Shown here in pieces: positions 15,066-24,366 of a DNA stretch of 64,000 bases. How positions within the stretch are numbered: the first letter of the stretch is position 1; each line of letters opens with the position of its first letter. Position numbers and translations under genes: made by a program. The notes beneath the pieces are model-generated. The model did not search any database. It was not told the DNA's origin and was given only the letters and a program-made list of their open reading frames with translations. Where the stretch lies: contig JAJFFT010000001.1 in the NCBI GenBank assembly GCA_021776525.1, positions 248,001 through 312,000 of the forward strand, written 5' to 3'. Source of the stretch: Robiginitomaculum sp. GTDB lineage: Bacteria; Pseudomonadota; Alphaproteobacteria; Caulobacterales; Maricaulaceae.

Positions 15066-16142
15066 TTATATTTTACCGTTTTGGCCGCGATGGCGCAGGT
15101 AATGATCGACCAGAACACAGGCCATCATGGCCTCGGCAATGGGGGCGGCGCGCACGCCAACGCATGGATCATGGCGGCCTTTGGTGCGAATCTCCACGTC
15201 TTCACCACTCCTGTTAATGCTCTGGCGCGGCGTCAGGATGGATGAGGTCGGCTTAAATGCGGTGCGCACGACAATATCCTGACCCGATGAAATACCACCC
15301 AGCACCCCGCCATTATTGTTTGAAAGAAACACCGGGCCGTTTTCGCCCTGCCGCATCTGGTCGGCATTTTGCTCGCCGCTTAGCGCAACCGCGCCAAATC
15401 CCGCGCCAATTTCAACGCCCTTGGCGGCCGGGATCGACATCATCGCACCGGCCAGGTCAGCATCCAGTTTGCCGTAAACCGGCGCGCCCCAGCCAACTGG
15501 TACGCCGTGCGCCACCACTTCGACCAGCGCCCCGATGGATGATCCGGCTTTGCGGGTTTGATCCAATACCGCTTCCCATTTGGGCAAGGTGGTTGCGCTG
15601 GGACAGAACAGCGCATTGTTTGCAGCCTCTTCCCAGCTCCAGTCAGAACGATCCACAGGGTGATCACCGATCTGTACCAGCGCCCCGGCAATAGAGATAT
15701 CATCACCTAGAATTTGTCGGGCCACCGCACCGGCGGCAACGCGCACTGCGGTTTCGCGAGCCGAGGCACGACCGCCGCCGCGATAATCGCGAAAGCCGTA
15801 TTTGGCGTCATACACATAGTCGGCATGGCCGGGGCGATAGGCTTGGGCTATTTCGCCATAATCTTTAGAGCGTGCATCGGTGTTTTCGATGAGCAGGCTG
15901 ATCGGCGCACCGGTGGTGCGGTTTTCAAACACACCGGAAAGAATTTTAACGCGATCATCCTCGCGGCGCTGGGTCACATGGCGCGAGGTGCCGGGTTTGC
16001 GGGCATCCAGATAAGGCTGGATGATCTCTTCGGTCAGTAAATATCCCGGCGGGCAGCCATCAATGACACAGCCAATGGCCGGGCCGTGGCTGTCGCCCCA
16101 GCTGGTAAATCGAAAAAGATGGCCGAATGTATTATGTGACAT
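15066..16142 (-). CDS. aroC: chorismate synthase
   Basis: Product of 358 residues, the normal family length. It converts 5-enolpyruvylshikimate-3-phosphate to chorismate with reduced FMN, the last common step to aromatic amino acids, folate and quinones. Signatures include N-terminal [15 protein letters not shown], central [17 protein letters not shown] with the FMN-contacting Arg/Ser cluster, and C-terminal [18 protein letters not shown]. The DnaJ-class gene lies upstream on the same strand with a 30-base gap, so the two may be co-transcribed. The chorismate made here feeds the pabB/pabC genes found 20 kb away. Confidence 0.98.
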   Translation of the reverse strand: MSHNTFGHLFRFTSWGDSHGPAIGCVIDGCPPGYLLTEEIIQPYLDARKPGTSRHVTQRREDDRVKILSGVFENRTTGAPISLLIENTDARSKDYGEIAQAYRPGHADYVYDAKYGFRDYRGGGRASARETAVRVAAGAVARQILGDDISIAGALVQIGDHPVDRSDWSWEEAANNALFCPSATTLPKWEAVLDQTRKAGSSIGALVEVVAHGVPVGWGAPVYGKLDADLAGAMMSIPAAKGVEIGAGFGAVALSGEQNADQMRQGENGPVFLSNNNGGVLGGISSGQDIVVRTAFKPTSSILTPRQSINRSGEDVEIRTKGRHDPCVGVRAAPIAEAMMACVLVDHYLRHRGQNGKI

Positions 16143-16172
16143 GAGCTTACTCTAACGTCTTCGCGCCGTCTC

Positions 16173-16973
16173 TCAAGCCTCGGGCTGTGCCGGGCCACGC
16201 ACCGGATGAGCCCACAAACGGCTAAAACGGCTCAGCGCGTCGCTAAAACTGGTGGCGCGGCGTGATTTGAGGGTGAAATAGAGATGCCCGGCGGCTTTAT
16301 CATGGCGTGCCGGAATGCCCATGTCTTTCAGGCGCAGGCTTTGCCCATGAGAGGACAAGGGCGGGATATGAACTTTAAGAGGGCCATGGGGGGTGGCGGC
16401 TTCGATCTTGCCACCACTGCGCAATTGCGTCTGGTCCAGCCATAAAGGTATGTGCAGATCGCGGCCTTTGAGCGTGGCCCGATTATGGCTGAGCAGTTTG
16501 ATGGTGATCAGCGCGTCGCCGGCTTTGCCACCATTTTGACCTTCCTGGCCGGCAGCCTTGAGACGAATGATATCATTATGGGAGCATCCCATTGGGCAGT
16601 TGACATCCAGCGCTCGCCCGCCGGGTAGAGTGACGCGCCGGGCCGCACCTTTTAGTGCGTCTTCCAGACTGAGATGCAAGATCGCTTCTATATGGGCACC
16701 GTTTTGGGCTTTGGGGGGCGGGGCAGGTTCGGCTTTGGCTATTTTCCAAAACCCGGATACCAGCGAACGCCTGTCTTGCGGCATTGGCGCGGGCCTCTGT
16801 TGTGATAATTTGGCATGAGCCTGTGCAATGGCATGAAAGCGCGCTTCATCGCCCTCTGGTGCATCGGGGTGAAAGCGTTTGGCCAGACGACGATAAGCCG
16901 CCTTGGCGTCTTTCGCACTGGCCCCTTTGTGCAGGCCAAGAATATGATGGCAATCTGAATTCGAATCACTCAT
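16173..16973 (-). CDS. DnaJ-class J-domain co-chaperone (CbpA-like)
   Basis: Product of 266 residues starting at ATG 16973. A longer frame would run into the divergent pdxH gene and is rejected. The J domain occupies about 1-65 with the essential HPD tripeptide (H35-P36-D37), which stimulates the DnaK ATPase. A linker rich in Pro/Ala leads into a C-terminal substrate-binding region (about 105-240: HLSLEDALKGAARRVTLPGG..., GDALITIKL, GHLYFTLK). There is no zinc-finger domain, which makes it CbpA/DnaJ type II-like. A few residues of the first C-terminal domain (NCPMGCSHND) carry two cysteines. It probably serves in protein folding or a specialised DnaK function. Confidence 0.88.
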   Translation of the reverse strand: MSDSNSDCHHILGLHKGASAKDAKAAYRRLAKRFHPDAPEGDEARFHAIAQAHAKLSQQRPAPMPQDRRSLVSGFWKIAKAEPAPPPKAQNGAHIEAILHLSLEDALKGAARRVTLPGGRALDVNCPMGCSHNDIIRLKAAGQEGQNGGKAGDALITIKLLSHNRATLKGRDLHIPLWLDQTQLRSGGKIEAATPHGPLKVHIPPLSSHGQSLRLKDMGIPARHDKAAGHLYFTLKSRRATSFSDALSRFSRLWAHPVRGPAQPEA

Positions 16974-17038
16974 GGACAAAAGGCTAATGTCGATGAATGA
17001 TTGAGACGTAAACGCCGCACAGATGAGGACAGCCGCGC

Positions 17039-17698
17039 ATGAGCCAGAATCCGCTAATACCGCCCAGCCCGGATTATCACGACCATGCCAAGGACGAGCC
17101 GGGCGATCTTTTTGCCCATCAGGACCCGTTTGCGCTGTTTGCTGACTGGCTGGTGATGGCAAAAAACAAAGAACCTAATGATGCCAACGCCCTGTGTCTG
17201 GCCACAGTGGACGCAGACGGTCTGCCCGATGCGCGCATGGTGTTGCTGAAGGATTTTGATGAGCAGGGTTTTGTATTCTACACCAATACGCTCAGTGCCA
17301 AGGGTCGGGAGCTAAGTACCAACCCCAAGGCCGCAATGGTGTTTCACTGGAAAAGTGTGCGCCGACAGGTGCGCATTCGCGGGCCTGTTTCGCCGGTGAG
17401 CGATGCAGAGGCCGATGAATATTTTGCCTCTCGCGCTCGTGACAGTCGCATCGGGGCCTGGGCGTCTAAACAATCGCAAGAACTGGAAAGCCGCTTTGCG
17501 CTGGAAAAACGCGTCGCCGCCAAAGCCGCCAAGTTTGGCCTTGGCAAAGTACCGCGCCCACCCCACTGGTCCGGTTATCGCCTTAGCCCCACACAGATCG
17601 AATTTTGGCGCGACAGGCCATTTCGCTTGCATGACCGGCTGCAGTTTTGCCGTAAAAATTTAACCGCGCACTGGACCACAGCGCGATTATACCCTTGA
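17039..17698 (+). CDS. pdxH: pyridoxamine 5'-phosphate oxidase
   Basis: Product of 219 residues, close to the family norm. It uses FMN and oxygen to oxidise pyridoxine or pyridoxamine phosphate to pyridoxal phosphate, the last step of vitamin B6 formation or salvage. Visible signatures are [21 protein letters not shown], the FMN-binding fold around [16 protein letters not shown], and the conserved C-terminus [12 protein letters not shown]. Transcription is divergent from the J-domain gene across 65 bases. The next gene on this strand starts 48 bases after the stop, so read-through is possible but no link in function is apparent. Confidence 0.97.
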   Translation: MSQNPLIPPSPDYHDHAKDEPGDLFAHQDPFALFADWLVMAKNKEPNDANALCLATVDADGLPDARMVLLKDFDEQGFVFYTNTLSAKGRELSTNPKAAMVFHWKSVRRQVRIRGPVSPVSDAEADEYFASRARDSRIGAWASKQSQELESRFALEKRVAAKAAKFGLGKVPRPPHWSGYRLSPTQIEFWRDRPFRLHDRLQFCRKNLTAHWTTARLYP

Positions 17699-17746
17699 GT
17701 GAACGCCGTTCAAAAATAAAAACAAGTCGAGTAAGGGGATTTTCCT

Positions 17747-19375
17747 ATGTTGGGGTTGATGCAGGACTGGCCATTAACGTGTGACAAGATCATTACGCAC
17801 GCCAAAATCAATTATCCGGAGCGTGAAATTATCTCGCGCCAGGTGAGCGGGGCGATCACACGTACCAATTATGGCGAAGTTCATGACCGTGCCCGGCGGC
17901 TTTCCAGCGCCCTCATCAAACGGGGCGTTAAACTGGGCGACCGTATTGGCACCATGGCCTGGAATAATGCCCGCCATTTCGAGACCTGGTACGGGCTGAT
18001 CGGTATTGGGGCAATTTATCATACGCTGAACCCGCGCCTGTTTCCGGAACAACTGAAATACATCGTCAATCATGCCGATGACCGGATGATTTTTCTGGAC
18101 CTGACCTTTGTGCCGCTTTTGGAAGCCCATCAGGATGCCATGCCGGGCGTCAAAAGCTTTGTCATCATGTGTGACCGCGATGAGATGCCCAAGACCTCTT
18201 TGCGCGGGGCGGAATGCTTTGAAGATCTGATCGACGACGGTGATGAAGAGGTGCAATGGGGCGGGTTTGATGAAAACACCGCTTGTGGCCTGTGCTATAC
18301 CTCTGGCACCACCGGGAACCCCAAGGGGGTGCTCTATTCGCACCGTTCCAATACCCTGATGGGGATGACGGCAGCCATGGGCAGCATGATGAATGTCACC
18401 GGTTCGGACGTCTGTCTGATGGTGGTGCCGATGTTCCATGCCAATGCCTGGGCTTTGACATTTTCCGGCCCCATGGCCGGGATGAAGCTGGTCATGCCGG
18501 GGCCGTTTATGGATGGCAAATCCATTTATGAGCTTCTTGATGGCGAAAAATGTAGTTTCAGCGCCGCCGTGCCAACGGTGTGGTTGATGTTGCTCAACTA
18601 TCTGGAAGACAACAAGAAAAAGCTTCCCTATCTGAACAGTGTGCTGATCGGCGGCTCGGCCTGTCCGCGTTCGATAATGGAAACCTTCGATAAGGATTTC
18701 GGCGTCCAGGTGATTCACGCCTGGGGCATGACCGAAACCTCGCCGCTTGGGACGATATCACAAGTCGAACCGGAAATTGCCCATCTGCCTTATGAAGAAC
18801 AATTGTCGTATCGCCTTAAACAGGGCAAGCCGCCTTTGATTGTGGAAATGAAAATTACCGATGAGGCAGGCAATGAGCTGCCGCGCGATGGTGTTGCCAG
18901 CGGTATTCTCAAGGTGCGTGGCCCCGGTGTCTCCAAAGCCTATTTTGGCGGCGAGGGCGGCGACATTCTGGATGCGGATGGCTGGTTTGATACGGGCGAC
19001 ATGGCCAGCATTGATCCGCTGGGTTATATGCAAATCACCGATCGCTCAAAAGATGTGATCAAGTCCGGCGGCGAATGGATTTCCTCGATTGATCTAGAAA
19101 ATGCGGCTATGGGCCACAAGGCCGCAGCTGAGTGTGCGGTGATCGGCTTGCCTCATCCCAAATGGGATGAACGGCCGCTGCTGATTGTCGTTCTGAAAAA
19201 AGGCCAAAAAGCCAAGGCCAAGGATTTTCAGAAATTCCTGAAAGGCAAAATCGCTAAATGGTGGATGCCCGATGATGTGGTGTTTGTTGACGAATTGCCC
19301 CACGGGCCAACTGGCAAAGTCTCGAAACTGGACCTGCGCGAGCAATTCAAAGATTACAAACTGCCAACGGCTTAA
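17747..19375 (+). CDS. acyl-CoA synthetase (fatty-acid or DmdB-like ligase)
   Basis: Product of 542 residues of the ANL adenylating family. The ATP loop is [19 protein letters not shown], the adenylate motif is [11 protein letters not shown], the hinge is GWFDTGDMA...[15 protein letters not shown], and the C-terminal catalytic lysine lies in [12 protein letters not shown]. The enzyme activates a carboxylic acid through an acyl-AMP and transfers it to CoA. Overall resemblance is to medium/long-chain fatty-acid ligases and to methylmercaptopropionate-CoA ligase (DmdB), which look alike by eye; the substrate is open. AAGGGGATTTTCCT precedes the ATG. No beta-oxidation or DMSP genes are adjacent. 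Confidence 0.93.
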   Translation: MLGLMQDWPLTCDKIITHAKINYPEREIISRQVSGAITRTNYGEVHDRARRLSSALIKRGVKLGDRIGTMAWNNARHFETWYGLIGIGAIYHTLNPRLFPEQLKYIVNHADDRMIFLDLTFVPLLEAHQDAMPGVKSFVIMCDRDEMPKTSLRGAECFEDLIDDGDEEVQWGGFDENTACGLCYTSGTTGNPKGVLYSHRSNTLMGMTAAMGSMMNVTGSDVCLMVVPMFHANAWALTFSGPMAGMKLVMPGPFMDGKSIYELLDGEKCSFSAAVPTVWLMLLNYLEDNKKKLPYLNSVLIGGSACPRSIMETFDKDFGVQVIHAWGMTETSPLGTISQVEPEIAHLPYEEQLSYRLKQGKPPLIVEMKITDEAGNELPRDGVASGILKVRGPGVSKAYFGGEGGDILDADGWFDTGDMASIDPLGYMQITDRSKDVIKSGGEWISSIDLENAAMGHKAAAECAVIGLPHPKWDERPLLIVVLKKGQKAKAKDFQKFLKGKIAKWWMPDDVVFVDELPHGPTGKVSKLDLREQFKDYKLPTA

Positions 19376-19395
19376 GGTTTGAAGAGGCGGTATCG

Positions 19396-19526
19396 CCCCA
19401 CCCTTCGACAGGCTCAGGGTGAGGGGGGAAATTTTTTTCGTCGTGCTCCGGCTTGACCGGAGTATCCATGAGGCAAATCAACGCGTGTATAATTTCACCA
19501 TGGACCCTCTGGTCAGGCCAGAGGGC
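19396..19526. repeat. cluster of alphaproteobacterial intergenic hairpin repeats
   Basis: Three palindromes follow one another: CCCTTCGACAGGCTCAGGG, CTCCGGCTTGACCGGAG (19446-19462) and CCCTCTGGTCAGGCCAGAGGG (19505-19525, 8-base stem). Repeats of these types are scattered in many alphaproteobacterial genomes between genes. Here they separate two convergent genes and may help to end transcription. Confidence 0.75.
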
Positions 19527-19536
19527 GACGCGTGTA

Positions 19537-20478
19537 TTATATCTCCTTTTTCTCCACCACGGCGTTTTGAGGCGCGGTATTGACGCTTAGTGAAAACACA
19601 TCCGGGCGGGCGTAATGACCGGTGGTATCAAGATCGTATTTGCCCCTGGTGATCAGGGATTTATCAAGATCAGCGGTGAGAATTGTATCTTCACCAAACA
19701 CCGGCCCGGCCAACAGTTCGCCAAACGGCGAGATGATGCACGAACCGCCATTGATCAATACCGTATCGGCGGCATCGCCATCGGCGCAAATATAATCATC
19801 CGGGGCATCGGCTCGGCGCATATGTTGCACGGCGCTGAGCACAAAACAGCGCCCCTCAATGGCGATATGCTGCATGCTGGGCGTCCAGACAGGGCGATCA
19901 TCGACCGTAGGCGCGCAATAAAGTTCGACGCCTTGCGCATACATATGGGTGCGGGCCAACGGCATATAATTTTCCCAGCAAATCAGCGCGCCCACCTTGC
20001 CGACATCCATGTCCTGCACGGCCAGGGTTGCGCCATCGCCAAAGCCCCAGATCAGGCGTTCCATGGCCGTGGGCATCAATTTTCGATGCTTGCCCATCAA
20101 GGTGCCATCTTTGGCAAAATACAGCGCCGTACAATAGAGCGTAGCGCCGCCCTGTTCGATCACGCCGACCACGACATTGACACCCGCCTTGGCGACGGCT
20201 TTGCTCATCCGGGCCAGTTCGGGGCTGCCTAGCGAAAGGGCGCTGTCATAATAGCGTTGATAATCCTCGCGACCCTCTTTCGTGCGCGAACCCACCCGCG
20301 CACCAAAATCGGCGCCTTTGGGATAACCGCCAATAAAGGCTTCGGGAAAGACCACAAGATCAGCCCCCGCCCGCGCCGCGTCGCCCAGAAGGTCTTCAAA
20401 TTTTTGAACCGTGCGCGGAAGGTCATAAAGACAGGACCCGGCCTGCACCACAGCGCCTTTGATAATGGAATTGCTCAT
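19537..20478 (-). CDS. nitrilase (carbon-nitrogen hydrolase family)
   Basis: Product of 313 residues, usual for aliphatic or aromatic nitrilases. The catalytic triad is E46 (VVFPEAFIGGYPKG), K133 (GKHRKLMPT) and C167 (ALICWENYMPLAR). The GGYPKG and CWENYMPL forms are typical of true nitrilases rather than of amidases or beta-ureidopropionases. It hydrolyses a nitrile to acid and ammonia, with substrate unknown. It is divergent from the GATase gene across 76 bases, and two further nitrogen-related genes follow beyond it. This suggests a small catabolic or detoxifying module for organic nitrogen. Confidence 0.93.
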   Translation of the reverse strand: MSNSIIKGAVVQAGSCLYDLPRTVQKFEDLLGDAARAGADLVVFPEAFIGGYPKGADFGARVGSRTKEGREDYQRYYDSALSLGSPELARMSKAVAKAGVNVVVGVIEQGGATLYCTALYFAKDGTLMGKHRKLMPTAMERLIWGFGDGATLAVQDMDVGKVGALICWENYMPLARTHMYAQGVELYCAPTVDDRPVWTPSMQHIAIEGRCFVLSAVQHMRRADAPDDYICADGDAADTVLINGGSCIISPFGELLAGPVFGEDTILTADLDKSLITRGKYDLDTTGHYARPDVFSLSVNTAPQNAVVEKKEI

Positions 20479-20514
20479 GATGGGGTTTCCTTATTGTATG
20501 TCTTCTGACAATGC

Positions 20515-20543
20515 TTGAAGCGCACATAGAGCGCAAATAAAAT
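20515..20543 (+). promoter_or_regulatory. candidate sigma-70 promoter for GATase gene
   Basis: TTGAAG and TAAAAT are spaced by 17 bases in the divergent gap. The predicted transcription start (about 20550) falls very near the ATG at 20555 and inside the AAGGTGAG ribosome-binding site, so either the transcript is almost leaderless or the real promoter is elsewhere. Confidence 0.4.
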
Positions 20544-20554
20544 CAAGGTGAGAC

Positions 20555-21391
20555 ATGCCACGACTACTTATCATGGAAGGCAATACGCTAGCCCAACAAC
20601 AGCGTTCGGCGGATCTGGGTGTGCGCTCGGCCAGTGATGTCTATTGTCATGCCATCCAGGCGCATTTTCCCGATCTGGCATTGGATGTGATTCATGCCGC
20701 CGACCCGGGTCAGGAATTGCCAAAGGGCATTGGTTATGTGGATTATGATGGGCTGGTGATCTCCGGCTCCGGCTTGCATGCTTATGACACAGATTTTGCG
20801 GTTACCAACCAGATTGACCTGACCCGCGCCTTTGCCCAAACCGGCAAGCCTATTCTTGGCTCGTGCTGGGGTCTGCAAATCGCGGTCATCGCTGCTGGCG
20901 GCACGGTCGGTCTTAGCCCCAAGGGGCGCGAAGTCGGTGTGGCCCGTAATATCGCGCTGAACGCGGCCGGGCGGGCGCACCCGATGTTTACGGGCAAGGC
21001 GCAGTGTTTTGATACTCTGTGCATTCATTATGATGAGGTCCAGACCTTGCCCGAGGGCGCCATAGTGCTGGCCACCAATGCCCACAGCCCGGTACAGGCG
21101 GCGATTATCCCGCTTGAGAAATCCGAGGTCTGGGCAGTGCAATACCATCCGGAATATGATCTGGCGCAAATCGCCATGATGATGCGCCTTTATGAGGACG
21201 ATTTAGTCGATCAGGGTTTTTTCTCAGATAAGACAGATGCCCATGATTATATCGCCAAAATACAGGGGTTGCATAACAATCCGCAAAATACCGCCTTGGC
21301 CTGGCAATTGGGCTTGGGCGAGACGATTTTGAACGACGGTTTGCGCCGCGCCGAAATTATCAACTGGGTGAAGACTTGCATTCTTGTATAG
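20555..21391 (+). CDS. class I glutamine amidotransferase-like hydrolase
   Basis: Product of 278 residues. The triad of class I amidotransferases is present: C104 in GSCWGLQIA, and H198 with E200 in VQYHPEYD. The domain is free-standing, similar to the amidotransferase part of GMP synthase but without a synthetase partner. Such stand-alone domains hydrolyse gamma-glutamyl amides (PuuD or IpuF roles). The convergent neighbour overlaps its 3' end by 32 bases, and a glutamine-synthetase-like ligase follows it, so a role in removing glutamate from a gamma-glutamylated intermediate is inferred. The C-terminal 70 residues extend beyond the core domain. Confidence 0.88.
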   Translation: MPRLLIMEGNTLAQQQRSADLGVRSASDVYCHAIQAHFPDLALDVIHAADPGQELPKGIGYVDYDGLVISGSGLHAYDTDFAVTNQIDLTRAFAQTGKPILGSCWGLQIAVIAAGGTVGLSPKGREVGVARNIALNAAGRAHPMFTGKAQCFDTLCIHYDEVQTLPEGAIVLATNAHSPVQAAIIPLEKSEVWAVQYHPEYDLAQIAMMMRLYEDDLVDQGFFSDKTDAHDYIAKIQGLHNNPQNTALAWQLGLGETILNDGLRRAEIINWVKTCILV

Positions 21392-22547
21392 ACAGATGAC
21401 CCGCATAGGCCGCATCAAAAATGCGCCGGGCGGCTTTGGGGGTCAGCTTAACCGGATTGGTGGGTGCTGTGGGGTCGTTGGCGGCCATGGCGGCGATCAT
21501 ATCGGCCTTGGTGTTATCAATGCCAAAGTCCTCTAAACTGTGCGGCACGTCCAGGTTGGCACGCCAGTTCAGTACCCAGGTCATAAAGCCGTCAAAGCCG
21601 TCCTGAATGCCCAGATAGGCAGTGATCAGCGCGATTTTGTCTTCAATGGCCGGGCGATTAAATTCCAACACATAGGGCATCATCACCGCATTGGTCATGC
21701 CGTGATGGGTGTCGTAAACTGCGCCAATGGGATGCGACAGGGAATGGATGGCCCCCAGACCTTTCTGGAAGGCAGTGGCGCCCATGCTGGCGGCGGCCAA
21801 CAGCTGTGATCTTGCCTCGATATTGGTGCCGTCATCATAGGCGCTTTGCAGGGTGTCTTTGACCAGGCGCATACCCTCCAGCGCTATGCCCTGGCTCATC
21901 GGATGAAAGGTCGGCGCGCAATAGGCTTCAAGGCAATGTACAAAGGCGTCAATACCGGCGCCGGCGGTTAAAAACGGCGGCAGGCCAACGGTCAGCTCCG
22001 GGTCCGAGATCACCGTGACCGGCATCATGTTGGGATGGAAAATAATTTTTTTCTCTTGGCTGTCTTCCTTGACGATGACCGAGGCCCGGCCCACTTCGGA
22101 CCCGGTTCCGGCGGTGGTAGGCACCGCAATAACCGGGGCGATTTTGTCAGCTTTCGCCCGTGTCCACCAATCTCCGACATCTTCATAATCCCAAAGCGGG
22201 CGGGGTTGGCCCTGGGCAAAGGCAATGGCTTTGCCACAATCAAGCGCCGATCCGCCGCCAAAGGCGATCACCCCGTCATGTTCGCCGTCGTGATAAGCCG
22301 TCTCACCGGCCATAACATTGGTCCCGGTGGGGTTGGGCTTCATGTCTGAGAAAAGCCCAATGCCCAGCCCGGCGTTCTGGCATTGGGCAAAGGCATTTTG
22401 CACCATGGGAAAATCCACAAGCCCCGGATCGGTGACCAGCAATGGCCGCGCTATGCCTGCATTTTTTACGACTTTGGGCAGTTCAGAAATACGCCCCGCG
22501 CCAAAGCGCATTTGCGTCGGGTAGCTCCAATTGGCGTGCAGTTTCAT
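21360..22547 (-). CDS. iron-containing alcohol dehydrogenase
   Basis: Product of 395 residues of the Fe-ADH family. The NAD-binding glycine motif is FGGGSALDCGKAIA, with VPTTAGTGSEVGRASVI following. Metal ligands are in GAGIDAFVHCLEAY (Asp, His) and HSLSHPIGAVYDTHHGMTNA (His, His). It oxidises an alcohol or reduces an aldehyde. Its start overlaps the stop of the glutamine-synthetase-like gene by four bases (ATGA), so translation is coupled. That pairing matches gamma-glutamylation pathways for amines and amino alcohols, where the side-chain alcohol is oxidised after the amine is protected. The 3' end overlaps the convergent GATase gene. Confidence 0.94.
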   Translation of the reverse strand: MKLHANWSYPTQMRFGAGRISELPKVVKNAGIARPLLVTDPGLVDFPMVQNAFAQCQNAGLGIGLFSDMKPNPTGTNVMAGETAYHDGEHDGVIAFGGGSALDCGKAIAFAQGQPRPLWDYEDVGDWWTRAKADKIAPVIAVPTTAGTGSEVGRASVIVKEDSQEKKIIFHPNMMPVTVISDPELTVGLPPFLTAGAGIDAFVHCLEAYCAPTFHPMSQGIALEGMRLVKDTLQSAYDDGTNIEARSQLLAAASMGATAFQKGLGAIHSLSHPIGAVYDTHHGMTNAVMMPYVLEFNRPAIEDKIALITAYLGIQDGFDGFMTWVLNWRANLDVPHSLEDFGIDNTKADMIAAMAANDPTAPTNPVKLTPKAARRIFDAAYAGHLSIQECKSSPS

Positions 22548-23911
22548 GAGCGTTCAAATCCGCGTTTAAGGTCCCAGTTGGTGACCATGCGATCAGCTTC
22601 GCTTTGCTCCCACTTGGCGGCATGGACATAATGATCAACCACCGCATCGCCAAAGGCGGCGCGCAGCATTGTTGAGCCATCAAGGGCCTTGGTGGCCTCG
22701 CGCAGAGTGCCCGGGACAGCGCGCAAACCCTCATCCTCATAGGCATCGCCGACAAAGCCCGGCTCCAGCTCCAGCTTGTTTTCAATGCCGTTTATGCCCG
22801 CCGCAATCAGTGCCGCCATGGCCAGATACGGGTTCAGATCGCCGCCGCCAATGCGGCATTCGCAGCGAATGGCTTTGCTCCTCTCGCCGACAAGGCGAAA
22901 ACCGGCGGTGCGATTATCCCGCGACCAGATGGCCCGTGTGGGCGCAAATGTACCCGCCGTAAAGCGTTTATAGGAATTGATCATCGGGGCCAGAAAGACA
23001 GTAAATTCGCTGGCATGAGTTAACAGCCCGGCCATATAAGAACGCATCATATCCGACATGCCGTGTTCTGCATTTTTATCCAGAAAAAGCGGTGTTTTGG
23101 CGTCCCTGTCCCACAAGGACATGTGGATATGACAGGAATTGCCCGCCAGATCGTCGCGCCATTTGGGCATAAAGGTAATGGCGCGATCATGGATGTGGGC
23201 GATCTCTTTCATGGCGTTTTTCATCACCACATGACGATCGGCCATGGTCAGCGCATCCGCATAACGGACGTTCATTTCCTGTTGTCCCGGTCCCCATTCA
23301 CCCTTTGAATTTTCAACGGCAATCCCGGCCCCTTGCAGACCGTTGCGCATGGCACGGATTAGCGGCTCTTCCTTGGATGTCTGGAAAATATGATAGTCTT
23401 CAATATAGCGTCCGCTGGTTTTCAGGTCAGAAAAATTTTTGGCGCTGACGCTCTCATAGGTCTCATGAAACAGATAAAATTCCAGCTCAGAGGCCATCAT
23501 GGCACTCAAGCCCATGGATTCAAGGCGGGCCAGCTGGGCCTTCAAAATCGCCCGCGGGCTGATCGGCAAATCCTTGCCATGGTGATCCAGAACATCACAA
23601 AGGACCAGCGCCGTGCCGTCCAGCCAAGGGGTTTCGCACAGGGTCGAGAGGTCCGGCTTTAGCCTAAAATCCCCATAACCCTTGTCCCAGCCGCTGGCGG
23701 CATAACCCGGCACCAATTCCATCTCCATGTCATTGGCCAACAGATAATCACAGGCATGGGTTTCTTCATGCCCGCCATCGACAAAAAACTGCGCCGAAAA
23801 GCGCTTGCCCATCAACCGGCCCTGCATATCGGTGAAGCACACCAAAACCGTATCCAGACGCCCATCGGCAACCGCAGTTTTAAGGCTAGGCAGGTCGAGA
23901 TTTCCGGTCAT
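22544..23911 (-). CDS. glutamine-synthetase-family ligase (PuuA/IpuC-like)
   Basis: Product of 455 residues with the glutamine synthetase fold. The N-terminal beta-grasp part contains VCFTDMQGRLMGKRF. The catalytic domain has ASELEFYLF (Glu metal ligands), GQQEMNVRYADAL, the GNSCHIHMSLWD histidine segment, NSYKRFTAGTFAPTRAIW and RCECRIGGGDLNPYLAMAALIAAG. The short length, without an adenylylation loop, groups it with gamma-glutamyl-polyamine or gamma-glutamyl-alkylamide synthetases. These ligate glutamate to an amine with ATP. It is coupled to the Fe-ADH gene by overlap, with a GATase-type hydrolase nearby. The true amine substrate is unknown. Confidence 0.93.
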   Translation of the reverse strand: MTGNLDLPSLKTAVADGRLDTVLVCFTDMQGRLMGKRFSAQFFVDGGHEETHACDYLLANDMEMELVPGYAASGWDKGYGDFRLKPDLSTLCETPWLDGTALVLCDVLDHHGKDLPISPRAILKAQLARLESMGLSAMMASELEFYLFHETYESVSAKNFSDLKTSGRYIEDYHIFQTSKEEPLIRAMRNGLQGAGIAVENSKGEWGPGQQEMNVRYADALTMADRHVVMKNAMKEIAHIHDRAITFMPKWRDDLAGNSCHIHMSLWDRDAKTPLFLDKNAEHGMSDMMRSYMAGLLTHASEFTVFLAPMINSYKRFTAGTFAPTRAIWSRDNRTAGFRLVGERSKAIRCECRIGGGDLNPYLAMAALIAAGINGIENKLELEPGFVGDAYEDEGLRAVPGTLREATKALDGSTMLRAAFGDAVVDHYVHAAKWEQSEADRMVTNWDLKRGFERS

Positions 23912-24366
23912 TTTTTTCTCTTTTCATGGCAATTTTGACCATTTGGGCGGGCAAAACCGATAAAGCGCGGGGAAAACGCAATGCCTTCCCCCGATAAAAG
24001 CTATGCGCACTTGTAAAACCGCACAAGCGTTTTCCTGTATGCGGCGGCGCATTGCCTTGTGATCACAGTCTTTACGATGTCAAACAGCTGTACCGGGGTC
24101 AGGTCTTCCCCGATCACCCAACCAGTATACCGCACTCATTTATCCCGTGGATAAACCCTTAAACGACGAGGGGCCATAAGGGACAATCTGGATCATTTAA
24201 GGGAGGGTTCTATCATGAAAAGCGGCCGTTAAGGGACTAAACAGGGGGCATAAGCAAGGGGTAACCGTCCCTCATAGCCCCTTGCTGCCAGATCAGGCTT
24301 TTGGGCATTTGCGCTTTGCCCCCACCGGGTGCTAGCGTCGCGCAAAAATCTAAACGGGAGCGCACT
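23912..24366. other. intergenic region with degenerate repeats
   Basis: About 450 bases hold the upstream region of two divergent genes. The word TTGTGATCACAGTCTT occurs near 24057 and recurs with one change near 50291. From 24150 to 24290 there is a cluster of ATAAGGGAC, TTTAAGGGAG, TTAAGGGACT and GGGGGCATAAGC units like that at 12140-12235. No RNA gene was seen. Confidence 0.5.

Noticed and set aside
16974..17162. Extended start for the J-domain protein
   Set aside because: It would overlap the divergent pdxH gene and adds no domain.
24057..24072. CRP-type site at TTGTGATCACAG
   Set aside because: The half-sites TGTGA and TCACA are fused without the 6-base spacer that CRP needs.
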